This document shows positions 12,508 through 21,706 of a stretch of DNA of 38,022 bases, piece after piece. Under the pieces are notes generated by a model. The model was not told the origin of the DNA and searched no databases. It saw nothing but the letters and a program-made list of their open reading frames with translations. The stretch's first letter is position 1. Each line of letters begins with the position of its first letter. Origin of the DNA: a virus. A program made the translations under genes and the position numbers. Location: the IMG/VR virus record IMGVR_UViG_3300032236_000235, positions 1-38,022 of that record; one strand, given 5' to 3'.

Positions 12508-14129
12508 GGTCGTCTAGCCTTTTCTCTTTCTCGCGCCTTCTTCATGGTTTCTTCCCAATTGGAATTTTGCTCTTGTATCAATCTTTGATAAACACGATTT
12601 TCAGCTTCCACTAATGGGTGTTGTTCTTGTATTGCATGAAACGGGGCAGGAGTCCCAGACTCCAATGCGCGTGGCAATGCCTTATTGATTGCGCCATAAA
12701 GATTTTGCGCGTGTTCAATATGGATTTTGTTCATTTCAATTTGGTGTGCAATTGCCTGCGGGCCTTGCAAAATACCAGTTTCTTGCAACAACAATTGTTT
12801 AAACTTTTCCGCACCCGCAGATTCAGGGCTGATGCCACGAGCCAGCAAACTGTAATAAGACAATGTAGCCAAATTATTGGTAAAGGCGTCCTGATAATTT
12901 TGCAATACAGGAGACAGTGCACCCTTTGCCCCGGCTTCCACAGGAATGGAAATTGAAGCGGCATTACCGTACAAGCTAACCACAACGCCAGCTTGTGCCA
13001 TAGTGGCGGCAGGGCCTAATTTTCTGACCTGATTGGTGATGTCATCAACCATGTCGGGGTTTTTCTTAATGGCCTGATCGGCTCCATCAAGAGCGCCCTT
13101 TACAACACCTAGCGTCGTTGGGCTATTTATGATTTGCAACTGTTTGTATTGGTTGGCTGGTTGCTCTTCAACGGCTTTGGCGGTACCAATTACAGCCGCA
13201 TTTGCTTGTCTTTCATTTTGCGTTAACAAGCTATCAGGGCCGTTATGTGGAATGGCAAAACGATTTTGAATTTTAAAGTTTGTAAAGTCTGGACGTCCGG
13301 GTTCAAACTGCCCTGCCTCAGGCAAAAAACTTGGAGCAGAAGTTTCTGGTAAGTTTTTATTGGCCCCTGTGGCTGTCTTAAAAGCCGTTGGCGACGCTGA
13401 GCTTGCGGGAACATCACTTTGATCGGTAGATTTTCCGTCGCCCTGATCTGTATCCTTTAATCGCGGATTTTTTGCAGTATTCTTTGTTCCTGTTGGCGCA
13501 ATAATTGGAGTCAACTTTTCTTGAAGAGACTTTAAATCGGCTATTCCTTGGTTGTATTCTTCAGCAGTTATTTGACCATTTATTTTTTGGTCGTTAAGTA
13601 TGTTTCTCTTGTTTGTGATTACGGATGTAAGCAATTGATTTTGCGACACACGCAAAGTCTGATTGGTTTTTTCTGCATCCAAGGCGGATTTGGCGGCAAT
13701 GGCGGATGCTGAATTTGGAGCCAGTCCAGCAATTTCAGCATAAGTATCTTCATCCATTGGCTCGCCAGTTTTTTTCCACTCAGAAAACTTTTGGGCCGCA
13801 TCTTGGTTTTGTCCCATTGATATTTTGGACAGCGCAAGTTGCGCCCTTAATTGAGCAATGGGCAATTCCGAAGTTCTTTGGTTCTCAAGATTCTCTGCCA
13901 TCGCTTCGTTTGCGTTACCCAAGGATGCAATAAAGCCACCTAATTGAGGTTTTGCAAATCCTGCGGCAACCTTAAACCAATTAGGTTGCGCATATCTTTG
14001 CTCCAGAGCCGACAAAGAATCCTGCAATGCTTTTTTATATTCTTCTGTATCCTGATCCCTTGCCCCGTACAAATTTACTTTGCTTGGGTCAACAAAATTT
14101 ACTGACGCTAAAGGTGAAGGTTCTGCCAT
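12504..14129 (-). CDS. Putative internal virion/ejection protein
   Basis: A 541-residue protein (MAEPSPLASVNFVDPSKVNL), with AAGGA before ATG 14129. The N-terminal part is helical (YKKALQDSLSALEQRYAQPN), followed by a GFAKPQLGGFIASLGNANEA stretch found in several phage structural proteins, then a disordered Ser/Thr/Asp-rich linker (about 215-265) and a C-terminal helical domain. Together with the genes on either side it forms a set of three or four large proteins at the end of the late operon, as for podoviral ejection proteins. Function inferred. Confidence 0.55.
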   Translation of the reverse strand: MAEPSPLASVNFVDPSKVNLYGARDQDTEEYKKALQDSLSALEQRYAQPNWFKVAAGFAKPQLGGFIASLGNANEAMAENLENQRTSELPIAQLRAQLALSKISMGQNQDAAQKFSEWKKTGEPMDEDTYAEIAGLAPNSASAIAAKSALDAEKTNQTLRVSQNQLLTSVITNKRNILNDQKINGQITAEEYNQGIADLKSLQEKLTPIIAPTGTKNTAKNPRLKDTDQGDGKSTDQSDVPASSASPTAFKTATGANKNLPETSAPSFLPEAGQFEPGRPDFTNFKIQNRFAIPHNGPDSLLTQNERQANAAVIGTAKAVEEQPANQYKQLQIINSPTTLGVVKGALDGADQAIKKNPDMVDDITNQVRKLGPAATMAQAGVVVSLYGNAASISIPVEAGAKGALSPVLQNYQDAFTNNLATLSYYSLLARGISPESAGAEKFKQLLLQETGILQGPQAIAHQIEMNKIHIEHAQNLYGAINKALPRALESGTPAPFHAIQEQHPLVEAENRVYQRLIQEQNSNWEETMKKAREREKARRP

Positions 14130-14138
14130 GATTTTTCC

Positions 14139-15098
14139 TTATTGCCCAATGTTCATGATGTTGCCATAGGCATCACCGAGCGAAGACATCAATTGACTCC
14201 ATGGGGTCAATCCGCTCTTGTCTTTTGTGAACATACCAGCAGAGGTTGCGCCCAGTGTGGCAATTGCAGACAGCGGTGAACCTTGGTAGGTGTTCACGGT
14301 TGATGTTGGGATGGTGTAGCCACGCAACAAGCCAGCCTGCTTGGCGGCAATGTCCAGCGGGAACATTTGCTCGTTTTGCCCAATCTGTTGTTGTTGGGTT
14401 CCAAGGTTGAACATGCTGTTGATGTTGTTCAGGCCAAGCTGTTGCTGTTGGGCCGCCAAGTTACCTTGTGCCGTTGCGCCAGTGATCAAATTCTGCTGTC
14501 CTGCATTTGCCGCGCTTGACGCATACTGACCCAACTGAGCTTCCAAGGCTTGTTGCTTCTGAGCGTTTTGCATGGCGTTTTGGTAGCCAGCCTGCAATGC
14601 TTGATTCTGTTGCGCCAAGATGTCGGTGTTTGCGTTTTGCAGGGTTTGGCCCAGCACCTGAGCGCCACGGGTAGAGCCAAACTGACCAGAGCCAACAGCG
14701 GCGGCGGTTGCCTGAGGAGCCAAGTTCTGTTGGATGTTTCGCTGGCCCAAGGTGCCAATTGAGTTCACCACATCCTGTGTGTATGGACTCATGTACTGCT
14801 GAGCCAACTGAGATTGGTCAACATTGGCGTTGCTGAAGTAGGGCTGTGCGGCGTTCAATGGGCTTTGCGCATTAACAGCATTACCAATGGTGTTCTGGGC
14901 ACCCGCAAGGTAAGGTTGATAGCTTTGACCAGCCTGCGCAACATTGCCAAACGCTTGGTTTTGTAAGTTGGTTGGGCCAACAAACTGCGCGTTGGAGCCT
15001 GCATTTGTTCCCTGCTGGGCAATATTGCTAAGGTAATTCGTGTAGTACTCTGGCGCTTGCGTTGCCGTCGTTTGGGAACTTTGGAGAATATCTGCCAT
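14139..15098 (-). CDS. Gln/Asn/Ala-rich virion protein
   Basis: A 319-residue protein dominated by Gln, Asn and Ala, with a likely long helical bundle (GYQNAMQNAQKQQALEAQLG, AAQQQQLGLNNINSMF). The segment AAAVGSGQFGSTRGAQVLGQ is characteristic of a structural protein type in freshwater and marine phages. The C-terminus is Gly/Ser rich and hydrophobic (SAIATLGATSAGMF). AAAGG precedes ATG 15098. Likely a virion or DNA-ejection component; the exact place in the particle is not evident. Confidence 0.6.
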   Translation of the reverse strand: MADILQSSQTTATQAPEYYTNYLSNIAQQGTNAGSNAQFVGPTNLQNQAFGNVAQAGQSYQPYLAGAQNTIGNAVNAQSPLNAAQPYFSNANVDQSQLAQQYMSPYTQDVVNSIGTLGQRNIQQNLAPQATAAAVGSGQFGSTRGAQVLGQTLQNANTDILAQQNQALQAGYQNAMQNAQKQQALEAQLGQYASSAANAGQQNLITGATAQGNLAAQQQQLGLNNINSMFNLGTQQQQIGQNEQMFPLDIAAKQAGLLRGYTIPTSTVNTYQGSPLSAIATLGATSAGMFTKDKSGLTPWSQLMSSLGDAYGNIMNIGQ

Positions 15099-15100
15099 TT

Positions 15101-17440
15101 TTAGCCTTTCATTGCCTCACGCAGGTACTGTGCGGGCTTCTTTGCCTTGGGGGGAATTTTAGTGTCTGGAGCCGATCTTTTGTGCGCCCTGATTTGTTCT
15201 CTCATGGCGTCAAGCATCTTTGCTCCATGCTTGTTTGATCCACGGCCCAGTGACGTCACAAACCCAGCAGGTAGGACGTACTCGCCATCAGCGATCTGGG
15301 CGCGTATGGGTTGACCGCCACCGCTGTGGTGTTCGGGGATGCTTCTGCGGAACTGCTCCAAAGCACCAGCACCAGCCTTGCTAGAACCGTCTCCAAAGGC
15401 CGCAACGGTGTCGGCGTCCACTACATAGTCGCCGTCGTGCAAAACGGCTGGAATGTCGTCTGATTGGCCTGTGCCGCGACCTTGGGCGTAGTGACCAGTC
15501 TTGCCGGTGATGAATTCAGGCCGATGACTCAATGGAGAATCTTTTTGGTTGGCCTTGCCCCCATCCGCATATCCGGCGGCTCCAGCACCTGCGGCAGAAA
15601 CGCCGTTTGCGGCTCCAATACCCATTGCCGCACCTGTACCAAGCCCACCAGAAGAACCGGGGCCTGTGCCGGTTGTAGCGGCGGTTGTGGCAGTCACTCC
15701 CGCCTGACCTGTTGTTCCAGCCAACCCACCCGGCCCAGAAGAAGCGCCATCGGCCCCAGCATTGTTTGCGGCATTTGCAATACCTTGGGCGGTTGCCGCA
15801 TTGGTTGCCGCAATACCTTGGTTGACGTTTGCCACGCCATTGTTGTTTGCCGCATTTGCCGCCGCTACCGCATCTGCGGTTAAGCCGTTAGCAGTGTTTG
15901 CTTCAGCCAAAGCCTTGGCGGCGGCTTCCTTGCCCATCTGGCTGTTTTGCATTGCATTTTTGACGGCGTCAATAGTCTTCATCAAAACTTGAAATGTAAT
16001 TGGGGGTTGGCTAAGCATTCGACCAAGGCCCTGTAAGCCAGAATTTACTGCTTCTCCAATGTTTGACATTGCCGCCGCGTTTGCCGCCGCGCCTTCTGGA
16101 TTGGGGGTGGGGGTTTTTCCTGTGCCGCCAACTTGAATACTGGCTAGCGGGCTTTTATCCTCAGGCTTTTTGACTGGAGCCGCTTGGTATATATAGGTGT
16201 GCGGGTCTGAGTAGTCAATCTTCTGTGTGTCCCCGCCATCAGCAAAACGTGGGACAGATCCACCATAAGCAAAACCAAATTGCGCAGGCTTTGTACCAAA
16301 CAAGACGTTTGATGAATTGTTTGGATTCTGACCCAAATAATCCACACTACTCAATGAGGCTGGCTTTGTTGTTGCCAACTGGGTATACGGGTCTGTGGTG
16401 TCAATCAGGTAGTCGTAGCTGTTGTCCTTGATGGGCTTGACATCAACCCCGCCACCATCGGCATAGGAGGGTTGATTAACAGTCATTCCGCGCTGTTGAA
16501 GCACCGCCATCAGGGCAGGGATAACCGCCTGCTCTTGGAGCTTGACCATTGATGGCCCCGTTGTTTGCCCTCCACTTGAGCCGGGAAGAAAGCTCTCACC
16601 AAACTTCAACGAGCCAAAGTCGCCAAGGCCACCTTTACCTGTTGGTCGGCCTCCCGATGGAATTCCACCTATCTCACCCAAAAGACTTCCAACCGTTTTT
16701 AAGGCGTCTTGCCAGCCGGGTCTTGTTGTGCCTTCTGGGGTATTGATAAACGACTTTGGATCCCCCAATGACGGAACAGAATTCAATGGTGTGAAACCGC
16801 CAGCGCCCAAAGTACCAGCCACTCCTTCTGCGCCAGTTGCTGGGATGGTTAAACCTTGTGCGCCACCCATTGCCTGAATACCCGGCTGTGAGGATAGCTT
16901 TATTGCCGCATCCCCAATGGCGGCTGGGTTGCCAACCTTTGCTGTTCCCAATGAATAGTTAACAGGCTCCAGCGGCATGTCACCAGCCGTAACAAACTTG
17001 GTTGGATCAGACGATATTTTTATTTGCGGGATTTCATATTTGTTGCCTAAATCGTACCCGGATCCAGCATCAGACATTGTCGATGACGCATCAGCAAGCG
17101 TGCTATGCAAAAACTCATCTCGTGTCATTGGCTGATAAAGATCAGGGGCCGAAAAATCAGCCAAAGAGTTAGCCGCGCCAATCTCAGAGCCAGTTGAACC
17201 AATTACATTCCCAAGTGCATCCAATCCGCCAAGCTCACTTGTTGCGGCGGCATCTGCCATCAAAAACTCTGGATCCATTGTGGCGGCGGCTAACGCCAGC
17301 GACATAACTGGGTTGTCTGATACGGCCTTGGAAATACCGCTTACTGCGTCACCTATTCCGCCAGCAATACCGCTAATTGCGTCTCCAACGCCACCAAGTA
17401 CGCTATCTAATGCGTCGCCTACTGCGGATACTGCTCCCAT
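15101..17440 (-). CDS. Large Gly/Ala-rich virion protein with duplicated C-terminal motif
   Basis: A 779-residue protein. The first 45 residues are Gly/Ala heptad-like (VGDALDSVLGGVGDAISGIA), which could interact with membranes. A long low-complexity Ala/Gly/Asn/Thr stretch fills about 450-625. YADGG or FADGG recurs through the protein. The C-terminus has two copies of a D-G-(D/E)-Y-V-(V/L) unit (residues 669-701 and 718-750), each ending in a helix. Such units occur in structural proteins of aquatic phages. GGGGAGAG lies before ATG 17440. Probably a virion protein; exact role unknown. Confidence 0.6.
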   Translation of the reverse strand: MGAVSAVGDALDSVLGGVGDAISGIAGGIGDAVSGISKAVSDNPVMSLALAAATMDPEFLMADAAATSELGGLDALGNVIGSTGSEIGAANSLADFSAPDLYQPMTRDEFLHSTLADASSTMSDAGSGYDLGNKYEIPQIKISSDPTKFVTAGDMPLEPVNYSLGTAKVGNPAAIGDAAIKLSSQPGIQAMGGAQGLTIPATGAEGVAGTLGAGGFTPLNSVPSLGDPKSFINTPEGTTRPGWQDALKTVGSLLGEIGGIPSGGRPTGKGGLGDFGSLKFGESFLPGSSGGQTTGPSMVKLQEQAVIPALMAVLQQRGMTVNQPSYADGGGVDVKPIKDNSYDYLIDTTDPYTQLATTKPASLSSVDYLGQNPNNSSNVLFGTKPAQFGFAYGGSVPRFADGGDTQKIDYSDPHTYIYQAAPVKKPEDKSPLASIQVGGTGKTPTPNPEGAAANAAAMSNIGEAVNSGLQGLGRMLSQPPITFQVLMKTIDAVKNAMQNSQMGKEAAAKALAEANTANGLTADAVAAANAANNNGVANVNQGIAATNAATAQGIANAANNAGADGASSGPGGLAGTTGQAGVTATTAATTGTGPGSSGGLGTGAAMGIGAANGVSAAGAGAAGYADGGKANQKDSPLSHRPEFITGKTGHYAQGRGTGQSDDIPAVLHDGDYVVDADTVAAFGDGSSKAGAGALEQFRRSIPEHHSGGGQPIRAQIADGEYVLPAGFVTSLGRGSNKHGAKMLDAMREQIRAHKRSAPDTKIPPKAKKPAQYLREAMKG

Positions 17441-17800
17441 TTAGACTCTCCCCATCCAGTTGAATTGTGGAATGTTTGAGGGCATCACATCAACGCCAAT
17501 CCTTTTTAAGAGTTGTAGGATCTGTGGGTTGTCTGCCTTGCCGTAAATAAATTGAATGTGTGAAGCCTTCAGGTGCTCATGAAAGACCGTCAATGATCGC
17601 ATCAATGTGAGTGGCTGATCAACCGTGAACAGATGAACCTCAACCGCAATGGGTGAGATGGGCGTGCAAACAAGAACAGAATTGTTCTCGTGCATGATGA
17701 CCGCATTGCGTTTTGTTTTTGCTCCGACAGCCTGAATAACGGCATTTGGATCAACGCCATTCCTCTGAGAGTCTGCGGTAATGATCTGTACTACATCCAT
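17441..17800 (-). CDS. Possible GNAT-like protein
   Basis: A 119-residue protein from ATG 17800 (MDVVQIITADSQRNGVDPNA). Alternating strands and helices (AVIMHENNSVLVCTPISPIA, VEVHLFTVDQ, MRSLTVFHEHLKAS, IQFIYGKADNPQILQLLKRIG) resemble the layout of the GNAT acyltransferase fold. A clear acetyl-CoA loop (Q/RxxGxG/A) is not seen, so it may be a degenerate member with a structural role. The next gene starts one base after its stop. Confidence 0.45.
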   Translation of the reverse strand: MDVVQIITADSQRNGVDPNAVIQAVGAKTKRNAVIMHENNSVLVCTPISPIAVEVHLFTVDQPLTLMRSLTVFHEHLKASHIQFIYGKADNPQILQLLKRIGVDVMPSNIPQFNWMGRV

Positions 17801-17802
17801 GT

Positions 17803-18036
17803 TTAGCTCTCTATTCTCATGATTCCGACAAATTGTTGCGCCCAATCTTGCCAGTTCTCAAAGTTGCGGCTGTCGGGCACTCCAGAGTTAATGAAGTATC
17901 CAATGCCAGTCATCCCATCCACCCACTCTCTCCACGACTCTTCTGGCAGGTGACCAAGTTGCTGTGGAGCAAATTGCTCTTCCGTGAGCTTGCACCACTG
18001 ATCCCAAGTCATGCCGCGAGGGTCATAGGGTGTCAT
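17803..18036 (-). CDS. Small Trp-rich phage protein
   Basis: A 77-residue acidic protein (MTPYDPRGMTWDQWCKLTEE) with six Trp. ATG 18036 overlaps the stop of the gp10-like gene as ATGA, so the two are probably translated together. Similar short Trp-rich proteins occur next to tail genes in related phages, but I cannot assign a function. Confidence 0.6.
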   Translation of the reverse strand: MTPYDPRGMTWDQWCKLTEEQFAPQQLGHLPEESWREWVDGMTGIGYFINSGVPDSRNFENWQDWAQQFVGIMRIES

Positions 18037-19787
18037 GGGTTGCCCGTTCCGCGAACATCTCCGCCGTCTATGGACAACAGCACCTTGCCCATCTGGTAAT
18101 TGCCATTCTGCGTGTTGGACTCAAACCTCAACCGCAATTCACGACGCTGTTCGCGCATGTCAATCTTCAATGTGTCTGGATCAAATGGGTATGGGTCAGA
18201 CGTGACATCCACGTCATCTGCATAGCCCTTGCCAGTCACATACACGTTCATTGTCCCACTTTGGACAAAATCAGGCTCTATGCGCTCAATGTGTGCCCAC
18301 ACGTTGTCGCCTTGGAGTTGCGGGTTGCCGGGGCCGCCTGTCACCAACCCCAAGTTGCATGTCTCAAACGAGGACTTGATGGCGTCAACCGTCTTGGTGT
18401 ACACGCGATCAGTGCCTGTCTCGTGTTGCCACAGGGTATAGCCACCAGTGATGTTTGGATCAATTCCACCCCAGATTGGCTTGACAAACACCTCTGAGAA
18501 CGTGCCAGCAGAGCGCCTTGCGCCCTCAGCCTGACCCGCGTCATACCAAGTCTTCTCGCGCACGTTGTAGATGATCGCGTCGGTGCATTCTGTGGCGTCG
18601 CCCTTTGGGTAGAACCACCATATCTCACCCCAACGAGGAACCTTGGTACACCACACCTTTTGACGCTGTGCATAGTTCAGGTTGTCAAAGAAGTAGTTCT
18701 GGTTCATGGTGTTCTGGATCTCTTGCACAACACCGTTGTACATCAAGAAACGATCAACACCGCACCAGTAGAAGATGCCGTCGTACTCAATCACGCACTG
18801 CGAGGACATGATAGAAGTCTGGCTGGTCAGCAGATCGTACTTCCAATAGAAGTTCAGTCCGTTGACGGTGGAGGGCGCATAGGACACGCGAATCAGCGAA
18901 TCCAGCGACCAAAACAGGCCGGAGGGTGATGTAGTACCACCGCGCACAGGAAGGCCCTTGACGATCTTTCCGGTAGACACGTTGTTGGCGTTGGCGTCGG
19001 AGCCAACCCAATTGTTAAAGTCACCCGCCGTGCTGTTTTGAATCAGGCCGTTGTTACCGTAGACAAACAGGTAGGGGTGAAGCATCACCACGCCACCAGA
19101 AACGGAGATGTTGTTGTCAAAGGTTGCGGTGATCGTGGTTGAGTTGGTGGCGGCGGCAGACATGGTCACAGCGGTACCGACCACGGACACCACATAAGTG
19201 CCAGCCGGAATACCTGAACCCGTGATTGTTTGTCCTGCGCCTACCCTTGCGTTTGCAGTCGTAAGGGTAAATGTTGTTGTGGCATTTGTTGTGCCAGTTG
19301 CGGTGAATACGCCAACGGGATCCAGCGACGTGCCGGGAAACTGCCCAAACAAGGGCCTTGTGTTGACCGTGCTGTCGATGGCGGCAAGGTTTTGACCGGG
19401 GTGCGCAACAATGTTATTTGTGTTGCCGCCTGTTGAGTCGTAACCAATGTCAAACTGCCACAGGTTGTTGGCGTTGGCGGTAAATCCAGACGAAAAGGTG
19501 TACTGGGTGGGGCCTGCCCCCACGCCATCGTCATTGTCTGTGACCCACTGCTCAAGGCCGTTGTTGTAGCCAGAGACAACGTAGTTCAGTCCATTGGTGG
19601 ACGTCATGGTCATGCCACGAGAGATGCTTGTGGCGTTCAGGAATATGCCGTTGTAGCCACCCATCTTGCGAGGAAGGCCACGTTGGAACCTCACCCATTC
19701 GCCATCGACAAAGGTGTCGGAGGCAAACTGAGTTCCATCCCGCTGGATACCGGGCTTGATCGCAAGTGTCGTGACCTTTGCTGTCAA
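18033..19787 (-). CDS. P22 gp10-like packaged-DNA stabilisation / tail protein
   Basis: A 584-residue protein resembling the P22 gp10 tail accessory factor, which closes the portal after DNA packaging. It has the family opening (IKPGIQRDGTQF, VDGEWVRFQRGLPRKMGGY) and repeated beta-blade segments such as YDGIFYWCGVDRFLMYNG and WGEIWWFYPKGD. Residues about 160-226 are an inserted Thr/Gly-rich beta domain. The start is TTG 19787: GGAGG lies six bases upstream and it overlaps the preceding stop as TTGA. Family placement is from motif memory. Confidence 0.75.
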   Translation of the reverse strand: MTAKVTTLAIKPGIQRDGTQFASDTFVDGEWVRFQRGLPRKMGGYNGIFLNATSISRGMTMTSTNGLNYVVSGYNNGLEQWVTDNDDGVGAGPTQYTFSSGFTANANNLWQFDIGYDSTGGNTNNIVAHPGQNLAAIDSTVNTRPLFGQFPGTSLDPVGVFTATGTTNATTTFTLTTANARVGAGQTITGSGIPAGTYVVSVVGTAVTMSAAATNSTTITATFDNNISVSGGVVMLHPYLFVYGNNGLIQNSTAGDFNNWVGSDANANNVSTGKIVKGLPVRGGTTSPSGLFWSLDSLIRVSYAPSTVNGLNFYWKYDLLTSQTSIMSSQCVIEYDGIFYWCGVDRFLMYNGVVQEIQNTMNQNYFFDNLNYAQRQKVWCTKVPRWGEIWWFYPKGDATECTDAIIYNVREKTWYDAGQAEGARRSAGTFSEVFVKPIWGGIDPNITGGYTLWQHETGTDRVYTKTVDAIKSSFETCNLGLVTGGPGNPQLQGDNVWAHIERIEPDFVQSGTMNVYVTGKGYADDVDVTSDPYPFDPDTLKIDMREQRRELRLRFESNTQNGNYQMGKVLLSIDGGDVRGTGNP

Positions 19788-21004
19788 AACGTGCCTCCGG
19801 GGATGCCTACGGGTACTCGCAGGCCGGTTGTGGTCAAAGTCATGCCACCAGCACCACCCGCACTGAACCCAAGCTGTCCACTACCAACCAAGAACATGCC
19901 TGTCGAGTTGTCGCCAACAAAGTTAAGCGATGGGCCACCTGCGGTTCCATTTCCAAGCGTCAAGGACGACAGGGTAGAGGTTGATGCGGTCTGCGAGTTG
20001 TAGACATTGTTGCCGTCGCAAATAGCGATGATGGTCTGGCTCTGCGGCAAGACAACTGTTGTTGCTCCGACGGTCGTGGTCTTGAATGTCAGCGTGTACG
20101 AGCCTGTGGTCTTGTTTTGAAGCGAGTAAAGCTGAACCGTTGGCGGCAGGATGACCGTACAGTTTGAGGTCAGGGTTCCCGTGTACTCTTGGATCAGGTT
20201 TGACGCCTCGGACGATGTCAGGGTGACAGTTCCGCCGGTCACGTTATTTACAAACTGGGTAAAGAAAAAGCTTGTTGCCTGACCATAACCAAAGGTGAAG
20301 AACCCTGTTGAGCCGTTACAGCAGACGACAAACGACTCACTGATCTGAAGCTGAGCGTTGGCGTTTCCGTCAATGGTGTCACTTCCCTGAGGGACGATGT
20401 TCAGGATGCCTGAGCCATTGTTTCTGATGATCACAAACCAGTTGTTGCCAACCGAGCTTGTTGATGGAAGGGTAAATGTCCCAGCACCTGACTCCCACAC
20501 CAAAAACGATGCGCGGTCTGAGTACAGGATCTGATAGTTGCTGTACTGGGTCTGTACGTTATAGGCGGCATTCAGGGTGGTGTTCAGCGCGGCAAGGCCG
20601 TACCCAGCAAGGCTTGCGGCGTTGGCTGAGGATGTGCCAGCACCAAACGTGATGACAGTCCATTGACCCGGATCTGTGGTGTTGTCGGTCAAATAAACGA
20701 AGTTTGCGATGCCAGACGCAATAGAGGCAATTGATGCCAATCCAGCATTTTTGACGCTGAATGTGTGAGAGCCAATGTTGCGGATGATGATGTTTTGACC
20801 GACGGACACCTGCTGGGCAGACGGCAGAATCAGCGACAGACCATCCGAGCTTGCTGTGACATCCATAATGTTTGCCACGACGGTAGAGTCGTTGCCGTTG
20901 ACGGGCCACTGCAATACGGTGTCGGCGGTGATGGACAGGGACTCGTACCCAACCTGTGATGGATTGATCGTCTGGCCCGTAAAGGGATTGGTGTATGTGG
21001 TCAT
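19784..21004 (-). CDS. Fibre-like / tail-associated beta protein
   Basis: A 406-residue protein (MTTYTNPFTGQTINPSQVGY) with a beta-rich, Thr/Ser/Gly-rich composition typical of phage fibres. Repeated strands such as TGTLTSNCTVILPPTVQLYS and TLTFKTTTVGATTVVLPQSQ suggest a trimeric beta-structure. The end (MTLTTTGLRVPVGIPGGTF) matches the closing GGTF of the fibre gene at 28775-31351, so the two may share an attachment or tip element. It overlaps the gp10-like gene by TTGA. Function inferred. Confidence 0.6.
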   Translation of the reverse strand: MTTYTNPFTGQTINPSQVGYESLSITADTVLQWPVNGNDSTVVANIMDVTASSDGLSLILPSAQQVSVGQNIIIRNIGSHTFSVKNAGLASIASIASGIANFVYLTDNTTDPGQWTVITFGAGTSSANAASLAGYGLAALNTTLNAAYNVQTQYSNYQILYSDRASFLVWESGAGTFTLPSTSSVGNNWFVIIRNNGSGILNIVPQGSDTIDGNANAQLQISESFVVCCNGSTGFFTFGYGQATSFFFTQFVNNVTGGTVTLTSSEASNLIQEYTGTLTSNCTVILPPTVQLYSLQNKTTGSYTLTFKTTTVGATTVVLPQSQTIIAICDGNNVYNSQTASTSTLSSLTLGNGTAGGPSLNFVGDNSTGMFLVGSGQLGFSAGGAGGMTLTTTGLRVPVGIPGGTF

Positions 21005-21006
21005 AA

Positions 21007-21642
21007 TTAGCTATCCACTGCAATGGTTTGTCGGTCACCAACGCGGGTTGTGTCTTCTGTCTTCAGGGCATTGATTGCTTCTGAGTACTTCTGTTGGAAG
21101 ATTTGACGTTGGTCGTTTTTTAGGAACGGCATGGCCTGCAACAGAGTGCCGTACAGCATGGCGTTCGGTGCGTTTTGGGTCAGCCAATTGGTTTGGTTTT
21201 CCGATGACAGGGGCGGTATGCGCTCGTAAAACAAAACCTCAAAGGTGTAGTCTTGGTCTGGCGTCGGGGCGAGATACCAATGGTCGTAGTCGATGTCGGA
21301 ATAAAACAAAGGCGCGTCCGTTTGGGTGGCGTCGGGCCAATATGTCTTCAGGTACTCAAACTTGCGCAGGAAAACGGGCTGGGTTCCAGTTGCCGTGTTA
21401 ATCGCCATCGAGACCGTCTTGCGCCAGCGTGCTGGTTTTTGCAAGACAGGATTGTTTGTGGTCATGGTGGCGTTTGCCACGCTCAATTGCCCAAGGGTTT
21501 TAATCTCTTGAGCAATCTCAAATTCACATAGGGTAATAAAGGTTGGGATGGCGTTGACAACCGCAGGATCTTGGCGCTCCAAGTACTGAAGCACCGTCGA
21601 ATTTAGGCTGTCATAGGTCATCACCCAGCTTGGAGTTGACAT
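21007..21642 (-). CDS. Head-tail adaptor-like structural protein
   Basis: A 211-residue protein of a common phage adaptor-like type. Hallmarks: LEFEIA-type opening (here LCEFEIAQEIKTLGQL), KPARWRKT, FLRKFEYLKTYWPDA, PLFYSDIDYDHWYLAPTPDQ, FEVLFYERIPPLSSENQTNW and PFLKNDQRQIFQQKY. It is likely a connector component at the head-tail junction. AAGGG precedes ATG 21642. It sits between the lysis genes and the tail genes, away from the other adaptor-like gene (31702-32772). Confidence 0.7.
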   Translation of the reverse strand: MSTPSWVMTYDSLNSTVLQYLERQDPAVVNAIPTFITLCEFEIAQEIKTLGQLSVANATMTTNNPVLQKPARWRKTVSMAINTATGTQPVFLRKFEYLKTYWPDATQTDAPLFYSDIDYDHWYLAPTPDQDYTFEVLFYERIPPLSSENQTNWLTQNAPNAMLYGTLLQAMPFLKNDQRQIFQQKYSEAINALKTEDTTRVGDRQTIAVDS

Positions 21643-21706
21643 TACCAGTGCCCTTTCATGGTTTTACCCCAAAATATCTGGTGCTCATTCTAGGGTTCCT
21701 TTGGGT

